Assembly (NCBI RefSeq): GCF_020921035.1
Contig: NC_063158.1
Location: 2,028,001-2,092,000, forward strand
Direction: 5' to 3'
DNA from: Rhodamnia argentea
Lineage: Eukaryota > Streptophyta > Magnoliopsida > Myrtales > Myrtaceae
Length of the DNA: 64,000 nt
Below the pieces are notes generated by a model. That model saw only the letters and a program-made list of their open reading frames with translations, was not told where the DNA came from and did no database searches. Numbering within the stretch: the stretch's first letter is position 1; each line of letters opens with the position of its first letter. Shown here in pieces: positions 33,360 to 44,040 of this stretch. The position numbers and the translations under genes were made by a program.

Positions 33360-36140
33360 TTTTGCGTTGAGAATTGTGCTTTTCGATGCGTTTAATATTT
33401 ATGGAAGAATCGCGTGAAATGGTCTCTTCCTCGATGATTTTTGTCTGATCAAGGCCGTGATCCCGTCTTTGCTTCTAGCTAGTCTTTCGGTTGAAGAGGT
33501 CTCAGAAGATACTAATCGTAACCGGTCGATTAAATTAATCGAGGGCGTAACCTTTGGATGAGAATGAGCGTGTTCTAAACATGCGGTTATGTCTAAATAA
33601 TTGCTATGTTGCTACATACTATTAGATGTATATCCTGCACGAGCTGCAATAAAATTAAATTGTAGAAAATGCAAGTGGGGGATAGCTAAATAATTGACTA
33701 AACGTAAATAAAATGCAACGCGTGCTGACATATCATGTATTCTGATTCTCAGCTTAGCTTCAGCGGAAGTCCCCATGGCCCGACGAAATTTTTTTTTTTT
33801 TTACACTTCTGACATACTTAAAACCTCTTGAAGGATCAATAAATCTTGATCCAGAAAGATTATTATCTCGAATTATGTTGATGATGTCACGCAGGAAAAG
33901 AACAAGGGAACACATCGAACACATCGGACTTTGATTTCTCGGTCGTATGTGTCGGAAGCGCGCAACAGAAGTTTGATATCTTTGTCTAGGCGCCAAGAGA
34001 GAGCCCAAGTCCGAGCCTATCAACACATCCGATTGAACCCACGTTCATTTAAAAACTTAAGTTTTCACAATGCCCACCTCCATTCTTGATCTCTTTCTCC
34101 ACACTGAATCAACAAGGTTAAAAATGACTACGAAAGGTGGGAGTGGGCTCTATTAATTAATTATTAGCTTTGACACCATTTGTTTGCAACACGAAGCTGA
34201 AACTCAATGCATTCACTTGTGGAGATCTCCAAAAGAGAGCCAAAGTCCAAGTTTGTCAAAATATTCATTTTGGCACATTTTCACACAATCTCCTTAAGCC
34301 AATGAGTTATGAGTCTATTAAGATATATTAAATACTTCACACCACACTAATTTTTTGATGTGAGACTTTTCTGACATAATTAACAGGTGCATCTCAATAG
34401 TATCACGGAAGAGAAAATTTGTGAATAGGAGGAAACAAAGTTAATGATCTTCCTTTTGTGTAGAAAGAAATGCAAATAATAGTTGAGGATTTTTACTATT
34501 AATATTATTTGAGGAAAAATTGTCCAAAAATTTCTAACCTATTGCACTTTTGCTAATTTAGTTCTAAACCTTTTAATTTCGTCAATTGAGTCCTAAATCT
34601 TTTCATATTTTGCCAATTGAGTCTACCTAACCAATTTTGGCAAAAAAAATCTTTGACGTGGGCACTAACTGTCTTACGTGGCATGATCGATGTTGACATG
34701 AATAATAATTAATAGTGTTTTAATAATTTCTAAATATTTTCACCAAATTCTTTTTCTTTATTTTTTTTACAGTGCCTGGCGAGGATCACTGGGCCCTAGG
34801 TGAGGCCATTGCACCCACAGGCAAGGTTGGCCAAGCCCAAATTATTGCGACATTTGGAAGGACAACGTTGAACATCTTCAAGGATCATTTTTGTCATTAT
34901 CCCTTTTATCAATTAAGTATTAAAAGTTCGGGGATCACATTGAACATATTTAAAGTTTAGAGAAGACATTATACATTAGGCTAAAATTCAGGGACCACAT
35001 TGAACAAGTTTAAAATTTATGGCTTGTATTGCATATTGGGTCAACATTCACGGATTATGTTTGTCATTATCCCTTTTATCAACTATTCTCTGGACTAGTG
35101 TCACACATCCAGTGGTGTCTTTTTTTTTTTCCTGAACATCCAGTGGTTCAATAAGTGGGTATAATGCATGACATGAAGCCTCTTCGTGCAAAGTACCCCC
35201 CTCCTGGCCGATCAAGAAAGGGGAGGAAAGTTTCAAATTTTTTTCATGAAAGTGGCGAAGCTCTCTTCCTCGACAATAGGAAAATTCCAGTGCGCAGTTT
35301 CACAAAATGTACGAATGCACATTCGTTAATAGTTGGATGGTACTTAAATTTTTTGGAGAGTACGATAAGACAAGAGAGTTGAACGCGCTCTCTCGTAAAA
35401 ACAGTGAGTATGTGCTCATACTAGGTGGAAATGCAATTAAATTTTGAGGAGATTTCTACAAGACCTTGTTCTGCAATCCCACCAAAGTAATCGAGCATCA
35501 AAGATTCAACGACCCAGAGATTCGACCAAGAGCTGCCAACTATTACCGAGCCCAATCCTTCATCGTGATTCACAACAACTCCGGCGTTCTTCCAGTCACT
35601 GCCGCGGTGCCCCCACCAACTCCCCGTACCAGCCACCGTAAATTCCCCTAGTCGCTGATCTCATTTTAGAATCAAGGTCCCAATTTAAGTATTTTCTTAA
35701 ACTAAATCCAATCCCAATATTCGATTATCTAATTTGGATTATTTAATTCTACATTGATTTTGTGTGAGATTATAGGCATTGCCCAGATAGAAAATTTCAT
35801 ATTATTTTCAAGTCGTGCATATTAATGGTAGTTAGGGTTTCGATCTTTAAAATATGAGATCAGAACTCCGATTACCTTGATTTCCTATTTTAGATGTGGT
35901 GTACATCTAATTATGTGGGTTTATATTTTGCACATCATCAATTTGGGAAACATTCTTTTCATAAGTTATAAAAAAAATTGCATTATATTCAGGATAGATT
36001 GAATCCCTATGCAATTTCTAATTGAAAACTGCATATCTAGGAACCATGTAATTAATTAGGAAATTACCTAATTTACAATACGATAAAATATTTCCTAGTT
36101 GAAATCACAAAATACAACATGCATAAATCACAAAGAATTA
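33352..36140. other. spacer without a recognised gene
   Basis: Apart from the half element at 34510-34830, this is AT-rich DNA. The 71-aa minus frame at 35636-35421 and its surroundings (35440-35650) have more balanced composition but match nothing I recognise. No RNA gene was seen. Confidence 0.4.
34510..34830. mobile_element. Dispersed fold-back element, copy D (left half)
   Basis: The left arm is well preserved: AAATTGTCCAAAAATTTC, CTAACCTATTGCACTTTTGC, TTTGCCAATTGAGTC and TTACGTGGCATGATCGATG. It runs into the GC core (GTGCCTGGCGAGGATCAC). The inverted right arm is missing, replaced by unrelated DNA. Confidence 0.55.
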
Positions 36141-36146
36141 GTTGCG

Positions 36147-36300
36147 TCATTGCCATGTCATCGTTGCCAAGCCATCGTTACCATGTTATCTTTGCTAGTC
36201 ATCGTTGCCAAGCCATCGTTACCATGTTATCTTTGCTAGTCATCGTTGCCCTGTCACCGTTGCCGCGTCATCATTGCCATGTCATCATATCAATGTCATT
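36147..36300. repeat. Array of TTGCCATGTCAT-like units
   Basis: At least ten consecutive degenerate words of the form TTGCCATGTCAT (GTCATTGCCATGTCATCG, CGTTGCCAAGCC, CGTTACCATG, and so on). A 41-bp block within it is duplicated exactly (36160-36200 and 36201-36241). The reverse complement of the same word builds the array at 63127-63420. Confidence 0.8.
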
Positions 36301-36610
36301 TATTTATTGCATGTTCAGGCTCATGTAAATTAGATTGCGTGTCATATTAGAATTGAGTTCCATAAAGATTGTATCTAGATAATCCATGTCATATGTCAAT
36401 AGTTGGATTAGCATCACATAGACAAAATAAAATTGCATCTCATGCATTGCATATAGTTTTAAATTCAAACTAGAAAAATCCAAAAAAGAGACAATCCTCA
36501 CTGCATTTAGAAGTTATGTATAGGGCAAGCATTTTTTTTTTCCAGTAAGATCTTGCAGATATTGAGAAATTCTCATAATGAAGTTATGCTTTGCTTTGCA
36601 TTGAAGTTAG

Positions 36611-36620
36611 CCCTATTTCT
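36611..36620. repeat. LINE target-site duplication, left copy
   Basis: CCCTATTTCT, repeated exactly at 37021-37030 on the other side of the LINE fragment. Confidence 0.7.
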
Positions 36621-37020
36621 TTTCTTTTTTTATCGAAAAAAATAGTTTTCATTAATTCAAATATAACTTGAACGACAAGATAGATGGGTCTCTCAACATA
36701 TAAGGTCCATAAGGTTTGAGGAGACTTGGAGAGCCAATTACAAGGTAAAATCTTCAAGCGTTAGGCCTTAGCAACCCAATCTGCTACACGATTGGCCTCC
36801 CTAGCGCAATGTATTACTCTGATGTCTTTAAATGAGCCCATTAAAGCCTTACACTCAGTTATAAGAGCACTCACTTCTCACGGTGGCTTGACTTGATCTG
36901 TAAGGGAGCTTATCAAGGTTAAGTTATCTTACTCCAAAGTACAAGAGACTTCCGTTCGTTCCCCCAACCACTTCAATGCCTCCAACAAAGCTAGGGTTTC
37001 CAATTGCTTGCAATTGGAAA
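36621..37020 (-). mobile_element. 5'-truncated LINE, RNase H end
   Basis: Minus strand. Translated in one frame with a few stops, it shows an RNase-H-like (RVT_3) tail of a plant L1-type LINE: ALLEALKWLGER near the 5' end, then SALITECKALMGSFKDIRV, HCAREANRVADWVAKA and LPCNWL. The 3' end reads TTAATGAAAACTATTTTTTT then TCGATAAAAAAAG, the usual A-rich LINE tail. The insert is flanked by a perfect 10-bp target-site duplication, CCCTATTTCT. In-frame stops (for example after TLE and before RLKIL) make it a dead copy. At its 5' edge a perfect 14-bp palindrome (AGGGTTTCCAATTG and its inverse, loop CTTG) spans 36992-37023. Confidence 0.75.
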
Positions 37021-37030
37021 CCCTATTTCT
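37021..37030. repeat. LINE target-site duplication, right copy
   Basis: CCCTATTTCT, identical to 36611-36620. Confidence 0.7.
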
Positions 37031-38103
37031 AGCAATTGGTTTATTTATTGCTTATTATCTGATTGCACATTCACATGATCATCCATGGCATGTTAGTGGA
37101 TCGTGCTTAAAATTGATCAAGACTAACTGTTAACTATTTTTTAAAATAAAAAGAAAATGTACCGAAATGGCATTAGATTTATGTAGCGTGACCAAGTCTC
37201 TATGTCCATGATAGCTCTGGTTAGCAAAAGTAAAACGTTCTCTCACACTTACTTGGATTTTCAATCGACTCGTAATAGATTAGTAGTGACTTCTAATATT
37301 GATTTGTATGTTTAATTGACCCGCCTTAAGTTTTTGGGCTTAGTAATCCATTAGTTTTTCTTTTGATAGTTCAACCCAGGAAATATCACGACAAATTGGA
37401 CCTACCATGAAATGGCTAAGCACATCTAGAATCTCATCCCTCATTCTCCACCAATTGGATAACTCTTGCTGAATAATGCTAAGACACACTTTGTTTTTGT
37501 TTTTGGTTTTTTTCGTTTTCAAGCAAATCGCCGTTATGGTGGACCCATCGCGTAGAATTCAGTGCAAGAATCAATTTTTCAAAGGGATTCATGATTTTAA
37601 AGTGATGATTCTTTGACCATTGTGCTCCCTTAACTTTGTAGAATATGTTTCGCCAATGGTTTGTCCCGCAAGGAAAGCATATATCAACGTTTCACATTAT
37701 GACGACCATCTCGAATATGCACTCGTGGAATAACTTGCTAGTATAGAGGCGAAAAAAATGCTGCAATATTACGACTTTTAACGATTCAAAGACTTTTTCA
37801 TTCCTTCATTAGAATTCTCTAACGTCATGGGATTGGGAAGAACAATCGCCATCAATTATGATGAACTTCATGGGAAAGAAAGAGGATATGAAAAAGAATT
37901 GGCGACGAAGGTGCATCGACTGAAGTTGAAGAGAAACCAATCCAGATAGAAAATCAGGATACCGACACGTGGGATTTATTACATGGAGATCGTATAAACA
38001 TATGATCATTCAAATAAAACATGAAATCCTATAAAGAAATGCTAAAAAGAAAGACAGAAAGAAAGAAAGAAAGAAAGAAAGAAATTTTAGGGTGTACAGA
38101 TGA
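37031..38103. other. spacer, no gene seen
   Basis: AT-rich DNA without a convincing frame. It ends in a short (GAAA)n tract at about 38056-38087, just downstream of LEA_2 gene 3. Confidence 0.4.
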
Positions 38104-38757
38104 TCATTTACAAGTCACCGATTGAACGGTTTGTGCAGAGACGTCGATCTTCATGGTGCAATCCATGCTCGTGGACTTCTTCTTCTTGAAGATGAGCATC
38201 AGCTGGAACTTACCGTTCAGATTCGCTGAGCTCGTCAGAGTCAGGACCCCAGAACTCAGCTCGGTCCCGAGGCTCGAATTCGAAGTTCCGGACAACGAGC
38301 TGGAGCTCAACGTGACCGTGGCGTCGATCTTCTTCGTGGACTTGAAGTCGGCCTTGTCCTTAGGGATCGCGACCCGCCCCACAGTAGCATCGCCGTAGGC
38401 GAAGACGATGGTGGTGGAGTCGTACTTGTAAGGGCCGAAGTTGGGGTTCTTGAGCCTGATGGGCGCAAGGATGGTCATGTTGAAGGACGGGGAGCCCGAC
38501 CCGGCGGTGGAGGTGGTGAGGGCCTGGATGCGGGGCGTCCCGACGCGGAACTTTGGGGTGCGGACCTTCATGATCACGAGGACGAAGACGAGGATGACGA
38601 TGACCTGGAACACGGTGAAGGCGGCGATGTAGGCTGCCAACTTGAGCCTCTTCTGGCGCCTCTCTTGCTCCATGTGATTTCTCAAGGACTCTTGGTCATT
38701 GCTAGGGTTTTGGGCACTTGATGGCGCAAGAGGATTCATTTGCTGGTTCTTCTCCAT
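38104..38757 (-). CDS. LEA_2 / NDR1-HIN1-like protein 3
   Basis: Single-exon LEA_2 gene of 217 aa. The N-terminal cytosolic part (1-40) is polar and ends in ERRQKRLKL. One transmembrane helix spans about 41-64 (AAYIAAFTVFQVIVILVFVLVIM). The outer part starts KVRTPKFRVGTPRIQAL, followed by SPSFNMTILAPIRLKNPNFGPYKYDSTT, a serine-rich strand region, GVLTLTSSANLNGKF and the closing DCTMKIDVSAQTVQSVTCK. It shares the AAF-VFQ membrane motif, the SPSFNM motif and the DCT...TCK/TKCK ending with gene 4, so these two are the closest pair in the cluster. A CT repeat lies just upstream (38768-38791). Confidence 0.92.
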   Translation of the reverse strand: MEKNQQMNPLAPSSAQNPSNDQESLRNHMEQERRQKRLKLAAYIAAFTVFQVIVILVFVLVIMKVRTPKFRVGTPRIQALTTSTAGSGSPSFNMTILAPIRLKNPNFGPYKYDSTTIVFAYGDATVGRVAIPKDKADFKSTKKIDATVTLSSSSLSGTSNSSLGTELSSGVLTLTSSANLNGKFQLMLIFKKKKSTSMDCTMKIDVSAQTVQSVTCK

Positions 38758-38767
38758 ACTAGGGCTA

Positions 38768-38791
38768 ACTCTCTCTCTCTCTCTCTCTCTC
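38768..38791. repeat. (CT)n tract in LEA_2 gene 3 leader
   Basis: A CT dinucleotide tract 10-35 bp upstream of the ATG on the plus strand, so GA in the transcript. It probably lies in the 5' UTR. Confidence 0.85.
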
Positions 38792-38999
38792 GATATGATT
38801 TTTGCTTTTTTTTTACGAGTGATTGGACTTGTGGTGGGGGTTTTATGTACGGAGTGTTTGAAAAAACAGATGGGGAATCTAGTGCCGTCTTCGTTTTCCT
38901 TCAGATGCCAAACGCGTTGAGTGAGGTGGGAGCTTTTGACTTTTCTAGACAGTCATGGTGACTTTCCGGGAAAGCTTCTCGTAACATGATGACTTTGGG

Positions 39000-40600
39000 A
39001 TCTAACTGGTCATTAGAAGCTTCCGTTTTTCTTTCTATATTTTCCGTTTGCAACGCGAGATTTCCAGGAGAGATCTTGAAAAAATTGAGGGCGTGTACCG
39101 TGCAGAAAGATGCAGTAAAGAACATAACGTGGATCTGAGCTTGTACTGGTTGGACAATGTTCTCACAGGCATGCATGGCAACTATTTTTTATCCGAAAAA
39201 GTAATTGTAATTAGAGTTAGATTTTTTCTAATTCTGTTTCCTAAATGAGTTTTAGAGAATTAAAACATGTATAGTAACAGCATAAAACTTTTGTTCCTGG
39301 AACATAAATGCGTTTGGTAACTACACAAAAGTTTTATTTCCATGAATAATTTATCTTCTTAATTTTTATCATTTAAGTCAAATAATTACGAGTTACTTTG
39401 TGAAATTTCATCATATTTCGAATTAATTGAAGATTGATTTATATTGATTCTCTTATATAACATATTGCATATTGCATATAAGTTAATTTTTTCGTGCTAT
39501 TCCATCTAATCGCCATATCATAATGAGTCATTTTAATTTTAAAAAAAGAGATATCATGTTGGGTTATTGTGTGATTTCAGATTAGCTCAAGTCCTCCCAA
39601 GTCTATACTAAATCACAAATGGAGTCGCCGGTCTTTGAGGAAGGTAGACTAGAAACCTTATCGAGTGGTCGGAAGAAACCGTTCAATTCTACGCAATTAG
39701 AAAAATTAGACCTAGTGACGTTGGTATTTCCACCAACGCCTTTTCGGTACTGAATTTAAGTATTTTCTAGACGTATTTCATGCAAATTTTCAATTCATTG
39801 TTAAACTTACGAGGTAAGACAATGTTAAGTGTTCACGCATGTTGTTTTTCTCTTTTTTCAAATTTTCTAACACTAGACTAAGTCTAAAGTACCTAAATAT
39901 AGGCAAAGCGCAATCAATAAAAAATCAAGTGTGCTATCAAGAAATCATAGCATCATAAAACCCCAATGAAGCCATAAGGGATTAAAGAAACGTGGCTTGG
40001 GTTTAATTTCAAAAGTGTTATGATTTTCCTAAAAAGGAACAAAATCTGAGAAATCTATGCCCAAATTTATGAAAATAGGGTCAAACTAGCCCAATCTAAG
40101 CTTCTTCCATTTTTAGGGATTTTTTGAAATTTTTCTAATTTTTTTTATTTTTTATTTTTATATTATCTTATATATTTTTCTTTGAAAATGAGATCTCGTT
40201 TTGTTTTAAGTTTGAGAGAAAAGTGATAAGAGAACTAAAAGGGACAAGTGAGAGATATGAGATTTCATTTTTTTTTGTAATTCTTAAAAGTGATTCTTTT
40301 TTTCAGAACCAACTTTTTTTTTTGGTTCTTGTTATTACTCCAAAAACTGTTCCCAAGAGCAAAATCAGAATTAGAATTAGAATTATTGATGTTAACAAAT
40401 ATGATTCTCATCTTTTTTATTCTAATGAACAGAATCAAAGAATCAAAATTGTTGACATGCAGGCCCCAAGTGTCTAAGAGAATAGTACTTTTAAGGAGGG
40501 AAAAAGAGGAACAACGAAATCAAATGTTCTTCGTAGAAGCTTGAGATGACAATCAAAATGCCAACTTTACTTTAGAAAAAACTAGGGATGCCATGAACGC
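39000..40600. other. spacer, no gene seen
   Basis: AT-rich, with T-rich and A-rich runs near 40130-40330. The 84-aa frames at 40223-40544 overlap each other and show no family features. Confidence 0.4.
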
Positions 40601-40604
40601 GGGG

Positions 40605-41125
40605 ATATTATCCAAAAAATCACAAATATATTATACAGTGGTCAATTTAATTATAAAGTTTTTAATTATGCCAATTTAATCTTAAATATTTTTATGATTT
40701 GCCAATTTAGTACTCTTAGCACCAGCCATTTGCACCAACCAATTGCACCAGCCATTTTATATGATATTAGCGACTACGATGTAGATAATTTTGACTATTT
40801 CTTTTTCTTTTTTGAATTCTTTTGTTTTGTTTTTTCTTTTCTTTCCGCGAGGGTAAGAAAAATGGAATGAAGAAAAAAAGAAAACTATTTAAAAAAACTA
40901 AAATATAAATATTATAAAAAATGTCTTTGTCAACGCCAATTGTGCCACGAAAGACGGTTAGTGCCGACTAAACCGCCACGTCAGCAATTTCATGTCAAAA
41001 TTGGTCGGACGAACTAAATTGGCAAATCGTTAATAGGTTTATGATTAATTGGTATGATCAAAATGTTAAAGATTGAATTTGCCGCCGTAACATAGATTTA
41101 ATACTTTTTGGTTGATTTTCCCCAC
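40605..41125. mobile_element. Dispersed fold-back element, copy E
   Basis: The left arm shows TCCAAAAAATCACAAATATA, TTATGCCAATTTAATC and GATTTGCCAATTTAGTAC. The right arm shows AACTAAATTGGCAAATCGTT, TAATAGGTTTATGATTAATT and TTTAATACTTTTTGG. In the middle, GCGAGGGTAAG is what remains of the GC core. Confidence 0.6.
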
Positions 41126-41259
41126 ATTGGCTATGACTTTGAGGATGGTGCAAAATTTCTCTTTATTGCTAATTGATAAGTCAAATTAAAGCCTCCCTTT
41201 TCCATCAATAGTGTTTCTTTGGATGCGAATGCTTTTATTTTCTGATCACACACACATTA

Positions 41260-42110
41260 AGGGTCTGTATAGTAATACTCCCGAAACGTGTATGGTAAAA
41301 AATTGTTCCAAAAGTGTTCCGAAAACACTTTTAAGAAATAAAAATACTTTTGGAACAAAAATGAGAAACAAAAAAAATTTGTTTCCGGGTTTTTGAACAC
41401 TTTTTAGAAACAACTTGAGGGCGAGCTTGTACAAGCCACCACTGCTCACCATCGTCGGCGATGAGTTGAAGCGGCGGCCGGCGCCCACGGCCCACCGCCG
41501 GCCACCGCCCTCTTCCAATCGCCGGCTGCCCGCTGCCGCCGCCGCCGCCGCCCCTCGCCACAATTGTAGATCCTTCCTTTTGGTGAAAAAAATATTTTTT
41601 TTGTACTTGCCGAACGCGTTTCTGTTCTCGAAAATTGTAGCCAGGAACGGAAACACAAAAAAATGTTTCTGTTCCAAATATGTTCTCAAGAACAGAAACG
41701 TTATCATACAGACCCTAAGGTAACGCATATGGTAAAAAATTGTTCCAAAATTGTTCCGAGAACACTTTTGAAAAACAAAAATACTTTTGGAGCAAAAATG
41801 AGAAACAAAAAAAACTTGTTTCTGGGTTTTGGAACACTTTTTAGAAACAATTTGAGGGCGAGTTTGTGAAAGCCACCACCGCTCACCATTATCGGCGAGG
41901 AGTTGAAGCGACGAGCGCCGATAGCCGGCCGCCGCCGCCGCCCCCCGCCGACGATTGTAGATCCTTCCTTTTGGTGAAAAAAAATATTTTTTTTGTACTT
42001 GCCAAACGCGTTTCTGTTCCCGAAAATAGTAGCCGGTAACGGAAATACAAAAAAATATTTCTATTCCAAATATGTTCCCAGGAACGGAAACGTTATCATG
42101 CAGACCCTAA
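41260..42110. mobile_element. Two tandem hAT-like MITEs, GGGTCTGTAT ends
   Basis: Element 1 runs from AAGGGTCTGTATAGTAAT (41260) to GTTATCATACAGACCCT (ending about 41716). A second unit follows directly and ends with GTTATCATGCAGACCCT at about 42108. Its body is a diverged copy of the first: GGTAAAAAATTGTTCCAAAA, GAAACAACTTGAGGGCGAG, a CCGCCGCC core, and GTAGATCCTTCCTTTTGGTG in both. The second unit lacks its own left terminus and shares the right terminus of the first. The GC-rich cores give spurious Ala/Arg-rich frames. No transposase. Confidence 0.7.
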
Positions 42111-42199
42111 AGTGCGTATATTTCATGGAAAACTCCATGAAAAAGAAAAATGATATCTTTTCTAGGAAAACAGTTGTTTTCTTTTGTTTTGTGATATGT

Positions 42200-42735
42200 G
42201 ACCAAATACGTTTTCTTGTGTTTGGTTCTCATTTGGAATAACATTCAATCTCATGACTCTATCTCCAGCAAAAAAGTAAAATTCGTATTTTTAAATTATT
42301 TATTCTTTCTTTTTTTTCTTTTTTTCTTCTTCCTCCTTTGTGACGGCAGGCCGCAGCCACGGGCTAGCTCAAGCTTGTCGATCGAAGATGAGCTCGAGGC
42401 TAGCCAAATTTGACGAGCTCGGCCTCAGCTTCTATCGGCAAGCACTAGCTCGCCCATGGCTATCATAGTAGAGGAAGAAGAGAAAGAAAAAAGAAATAAA
42501 AAATAAAAGAAAATATTAAAGTATTAACAAATCAAAAGGTCTATTATTAAAAAAAAATTGAGAGGAACTAATCTAAAAAGTGTTTTCACCTCTTTAAAAA
42601 AAATTATTTTCCTAATTTTATACAAGAATTTTCCGTTGACCGGAAAATGCTTTCCATCGACTAAATCATTTTCTGCTAACCAGTCCGGAAAACTAATTTC
42701 GGAAAAACGCTCTTCCCGAAACAAACTCACCCTAA
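42200..42735. mobile_element. MITE related to the one at 11169
   Basis: The right block, read in reverse, gives AGGGTGAGTTTGTTTCGGG, TTTAGTCGATGGAAAGC and GGTCAACGGAAAATTC. These match the left arm of the element at 11169 in order and spacing. A GC-rich core (GCTAGCTCAAGCTTGTCGAT, GAGCTCGAGGCTAGCC) precedes it. The left boundary near 42200 (TTGTGTTTGGTTCTC) is approximate. Confidence 0.45.
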
Positions 42736-42739
42736 CTTT

Positions 42740-43389
42740 TAATCTTTATGAACTTGTCTGAGACTTGTGATCTATTATTGGACAATACCGAAAATAGACC
42801 GCCCTTACCTTCAGTGCCAGTTTGCGTCCTCAACTTTCAAAGCATCCTCGCTTTACATCACAACTCACAGCATACATTTACTCATCGTATCGCCACTGCC
42901 TTTCCCAAAATCTTCCTACCACTTTCCTATATACATCTTTGTACCTAAAAACCCTACACCAACTCCCCAAAGCAGCTGCAGTAGCCAACGCCACTGCCCA
43001 CTGCCAAGCCGACCTCCACCGCTATCTTCGTAGGTTGCCTCCTCCCCGTCTCCTCCGTGCGTCTCTTGCTCGCCTGTTCTTTTCTCTGTGCCATGTCTGT
43101 CTTGTGAGACATTTCGAAGGTTGGTTTCAGACGAAGTCAACTTGGTACTGTCCTTGATCCAGGTTAAAAGCAACGATGCAAAGTGGTAAAAACTACAAAA
43201 TGTGAGGAGGGTCTTTGTATTTTCCCGGCAGTAACGAATCTAGTATGAGACGAAACATAAGAAAAATCATCAGCAAAACGTCCTAAAAAAGGCAAAACTC
43301 TTATGTCACTACAGAGAATCAGCAACACAACCAATGAATGAGTCAAGAACAATACACGAGGTCCAATGTTGTCTAGGAACGCCGTATCA
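42740..43389. other. 3' flank of LEA_2 gene 4
   Basis: Overlapping plus-strand frames of 66-111 aa at 42748-43157 disagree with each other and match no family. They are probably chance frames. Minus-strand transcript ends of the LEA_2 gene should lie here. Confidence 0.35.
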
Positions 43390-43944
43390 TCACTTGCACT
43401 TAGTAATCACGGCACGGGTGGCTAAATTCACGTTCAACGTGCAATCCATCACGCCGCTCTTCCTCCTCTTCATCATCTTCAGCAACTCGACTTTGCCCCT
43501 CACCTTCCCGTCGCCGCTCAGCATCGACACCCCCGAGTTCACGTCCGCCCCAAGGCTTGCCGTGCTTGCAAGCCGGCCCGAGGTCACGTCGACTGTCACG
43601 TTGAACTTTGTGGTTTCCCTGGCCTTGGCACGGGTGCCCTTCACGATAGCGGCATCCCCGACCACCATGCCGTTGTACGCAAGGCTCATCGTGCCGTTCC
43701 CGTACCTGAAGTGGCCGAAGTTGGTGTTCTTCACGGTGACTTGCGCGGTGATCCTCATGTTGAAGGAAGGAGAAGACGTTTCGTCGCCGGCGCTGAAGCT
43801 GTCGACCGTCACCGCACCAAGGCCTACTTTGGGGCTGCGCACACGCATCACGGTGAAGGCGAAGATCAAGACGACAGCAGCCTGGAAGATCACAAAGGCC
43901 GCGACGTTGGCGAGGCATTTCGTGTTGTTTCGGCTTCCGTTCAT
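43390..43944 (-). CDS. LEA_2 / NDR1-HIN1-like protein 4, short form
   Basis: Single-exon LEA_2 gene of 184 aa, shorter than the other three because its cytosolic N-terminus is only about 10 residues (MNGSRNNTKC). The transmembrane helix is at about 11-33 (LANVAAFVIFQAAVVLIFAF). The outer domain shows VMRVRSPKVGLGAVTVDSF, SPSFNMRITAQVTVKNTNFG, HFRYGNGTMSLAYNG, FNVTVDVTSGRLAST and a closing DCTLNVNLATRAVITKCK. An in-frame upstream extension was looked for: only CAACTTGAACGTGAATTTAA-type DNA without a start was seen, so the short form appears real. A TATA-like box lies about 90 bp upstream. Closest relative in the window is gene 3. Confidence 0.9.
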   Translation of the reverse strand: MNGSRNNTKCLANVAAFVIFQAAVVLIFAFTVMRVRSPKVGLGAVTVDSFSAGDETSSPSFNMRITAQVTVKNTNFGHFRYGNGTMSLAYNGMVVGDAAIVKGTRAKARETTKFNVTVDVTSGRLASTASLGADVNSGVSMLSGDGKVRGKVELLKMMKRRKSGVMDCTLNVNLATRAVITKCK

Positions 43945-44031
43945 TGGTGCAACTTGAACGTGAATTTAATGTGAGAAACAAGGAGAGGGCTGAAGAAGAA
44001 TACGTCGAGCGTAAATGAACAGACGCACGCA

Positions 44032-44040
44032 CGAATATAC
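44032..44040 (-). promoter_or_regulatory. TATA-like box of LEA_2 gene 4
   Basis: Minus-strand GTATATTCG lies about 90 bp upstream of the ATG at 43944. Weak match, assigned by position. Confidence 0.4.

Noticed and set aside
35421-35636. 71-aa minus-strand frame
   Set aside because: Could not be tied to any family; possible LINE RNase-H remnant was considered but the motif residues are not there.
36147-36300. A CRISPR-like repeat array
   Set aside because: Units are contiguous and degenerate without unique spacers, and the DNA is eukaryotic.
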